From positions 1 to 5,625 of the forward strand of contig JAICJK010000196.1 in NCBI GenBank assembly GCA_025928415.1: a stretch of DNA of 5,625 nt. The letters are read 5' to 3'. The position numbers and the translations under genes were made by a program. Of the stretch, positions 4,761-5,625 are shown piece after piece (the stretch's first letter is position 1; the number at the start of each line of letters is the position of its first letter). The DNA comes from Solirubrobacteraceae bacterium (lineage in GTDB: Bacteria > Actinomycetota > Thermoleophilia > Solirubrobacterales > Solirubrobacteraceae). The notes below the pieces were generated by a model. The model was given only the letters and a program-made list of their open reading frames with translations. It was not told the DNA's origin and searched no databases.

Positions 4761-5204
4761 GTGACCGGCCCTGCCCGCCCTCCACGGCCGCCGTCGCGCC
4801 GTGCGCGGCGCGGGCGCCTGACGCGCTCCGCCGAGTTCGAGCGGGTCTATCGCCAGGGCCGGTCCCACGGCAACCGGTTCCTCGTCCTCTACACGTTCCC
4901 GCGCGGGAACGGCCCGGCCGGCGCGGATGCCGCCGACACGGGCCCGCGACTGGGCCTGTCGGTGTCGCGCAAGGTGGGCGGCGCCGTCGAGCGCAACAAG
5001 GTCAAGCGCCTGCTGCGCGAGGCGTTCACGCTCGAGGCCGAGCGCGTCGACGCGAGCTGGGACGAGGACGTCGTCGTCGTGGCCCGCCCGGACGCGCGGG
5101 ACCTCGCCGACCGCGAGGGGCTCGCCGGGGTGCGCGCGGCGCTCGCCGAGCTCCTGGCCCGGGCCGCGGGCGCAGAGCGCCACCGGCCCGACGCCTCGTC
5201 GTGA
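4761..5204 (+). CDS. rnpA: Ribonuclease P protein component
   Basis: RnpA is the small basic protein that joins the RNase P RNA and helps it cut 5' leaders from pre-tRNA. The 147-residue product shows G-R-L-T-R-S-A-E-F-E-R-V-Y-R-Q-G (18-33), the start of the conserved fold, then L-G-L-S-V-S-R-K-V-G-G-A-V (64-76) and the RNA-binding RNR-type helix E-R-N-K-V-K-R-L-L-R-E-A-F (77-89). Between strands there is a Gly/Ala-rich loop (about 48-63), longer than in many homologues, and the C-terminal tail is Ala-rich. The start is the GTG at 4761, one base after the rpmH stop. No other ATG, GTG or TTG precedes the conserved block, and no Shine-Dalgarno is visible, so translation probably depends on coupling with rpmH. 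The gene's last codon and stop overlap the yidD GTG by four bases. Confidence 0.95.
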   Translation: MTGPARPPRPPSRRARRGRLTRSAEFERVYRQGRSHGNRFLVLYTFPRGNGPAGADAADTGPRLGLSVSRKVGGAVERNKVKRLLREAFTLEAERVDASWDEDVVVVARPDARDLADREGLAGVRAALAELLARAAGAERHRPDASS

Positions 5205-5491
5205 GCGCGCTGCGCCGCATCGCCGTCGCGCCGATCGTCGTCTATCAGCGCTGGATCAGCCCAGGGCTGCCGCGGCGCTGCAAGTACGAGCCGACCTGCT
5301 CGCACTACGCCACGCAGGCGATTTCGGAGTTCGGCATACTCCGGGGCCTGGTCCTCGCGGGGTGGCGGCTGCTGCGCTGCAACCCGTGGAGCCACGGCGG
5401 ATACGACCCCGTCAGCGCCCAGCGTCTGTTCCGTGCCCCCGCCGCGCCCGCCGGCCCGTCGGGCGGCGATCACCCCGTCCCCCGCGCCTGA
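5201..5491 (+). CDS. yidD: Membrane protein insertion efficiency factor YidD
   Basis: YidD is a small, peripherally membrane-associated protein that assists insertion of proteins by the Sec/YidC route (known from E. coli; its mechanism is not fully settled). The 96-residue product has the whole family pattern: Y-Q-R-W-I-S-P-G-L-P (15-24), R-R-C-K-Y-E-P-T-C-S-H-Y-A (25-37) and G-W-R-L-L-R-C-N-P-W-S-H-G-G-Y-D-P-V (54-71). The three conserved cysteines are at 27, 33 and 60, and an N-terminal amphipathic segment precedes them. The tail after residue 80 is Pro/Ala-rich and not conserved. The GTG start at 5201 overlaps the rnpA stop (GTGA). It lies between rnpA and yidC, its usual place, and only three bases separate it from yidC, which supports a joint role. 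Confidence 0.96.
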   Translation: MSALRRIAVAPIVVYQRWISPGLPRRCKYEPTCSHYATQAISEFGILRGLVLAGWRLLRCNPWSHGGYDPVSAQRLFRAPAAPAGPSGGDHPVPRA

Positions 5492-5494
5492 GCC

Positions 5495-5625
5495 ATGCCC
5501 TTCGTCTCCGCAAACGTCTTCCAGCCGCTCATCGATGTCTTCGAGCAGGTCCTGCTGTTCTTCCACAACCACGTGGGGCTGGGCTGGGGCCTGTCGATCA
5601 TCGCGCTGACGGTGACCGTCCGCGC
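5495..5625 (+). CDS. yidC: YidC/Oxa1-family membrane insertase, N-terminal fragment
   Basis: Only the first 43 codons are present; the gene runs off the right edge. YidC inserts membrane proteins alone or with SecYEG. The visible part reads P-L-I-D-V-F-E-Q-V-L-L-F-F-H (11-24), an amphipathic segment, then G-L-G-W-G-L-S-I-I-A-L-T-V-T-V-R (28-43), the start of the first core transmembrane helix. Arg43 lines up with the conserved hydrophilic-groove arginine that follows this helix motif in the family (I-V-R-G in E. coli). The core begins almost at the N-terminus, so there is no large periplasmic domain of the Gram-negative type and no obvious lipoprotein signal, as in many actinobacteria. The ATG at 5495 follows the yidD stop by three bases without a Shine-Dalgarno, so translational coupling is likely. 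Confidence 0.92.
   Translation, partial: MPFVSANVFQPLIDVFEQVLLFFHNHVGLGWGLSIIALTVTVR

Noticed and set aside
4613..4764. Alternative small plus-strand frame overlapping rpmH (start at 4513)
   Set aside because: It is out of frame with the clear bL34 sequence, crosses the promoter and palindrome, and has no conserved features.
4716..5572. Minus-strand open frames across rnpA, yidD and yidC
   Set aside because: They overlap unmistakable genes on the plus strand, show only shadow composition and carry no domain.

Overview
The window is a textbook chromosomal-origin neighbourhood from a very GC-rich bacterium (about 70-75% GC by eye). Nine protein-coding genes can be read, seven complete and two cut by the window edges. 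Two divergent clusters start from one central spacer (4333-4624). Leftward on the minus strand lie dnaA, dnaN, recF, dciA (DUF721) and the start of gyrB. Rightward on the plus strand lie rpmH, rnpA, yidD and the start of yidC. The order dnaA-dnaN-recF-DUF721-gyrB, the many GTG starts, a short YidC-type insertase without a large N-terminal domain, and the GC content point to an actinobacterium. The short DnaA (467 aa, no long domain II) argues against Streptomyces or Mycobacterium and would fit a deep lineage such as Thermoleophilia/Solirubrobacterales. That placement is an inference, not something the sequence proves.

Region by region: 1-98 is the gyrB N-terminus. 99-254 is a spacer with an A/T-rich promoter-like patch and a strong hairpin followed by four T on the gyrB strand. 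255-2799 holds dciA, recF and dnaN, packed with a 4-base and a 1-base overlap. 2800-2928 is a short dnaA-dnaN spacer with a perfect tandem 8-bp repeat next to a -10-like element. 2929-4332 is dnaA. 4333-4624 is the divergent spacer, holding two tight hairpins in the dnaA leader, an extended -10 for dnaA, a 28-bp near-palindrome centred on a DnaA-box-like core, and a -10 for rpmH. 4625-5625 holds rpmH, rnpA, yidD and yidC, almost without gaps.

The left cluster supplies initiation (DnaA), helicase loading (DciA), processivity (beta clamp), gap repair (RecF) and supercoiling (GyrB). The right cluster supplies a ribosomal protein, the RNase P protein and membrane-protein insertion (YidD, YidC).

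The point most worth a second look is that DnaA's DNA-recognition motif reads G-D-R-G-H-T-T-V where the family norm is G-G-R-D-H-T-T-V, so a base-contacting Asp is a Gly. At the same time neither spacer next to dnaA contains an exact canonical DnaA box. Instead they contain a TTGTCGACA palindrome core and three copies of TGCACACC. A shifted DnaA-box specificity is a testable hypothesis. I found no mobile element, CRISPR array, tRNA or rRNA, and no wholly new gene system.
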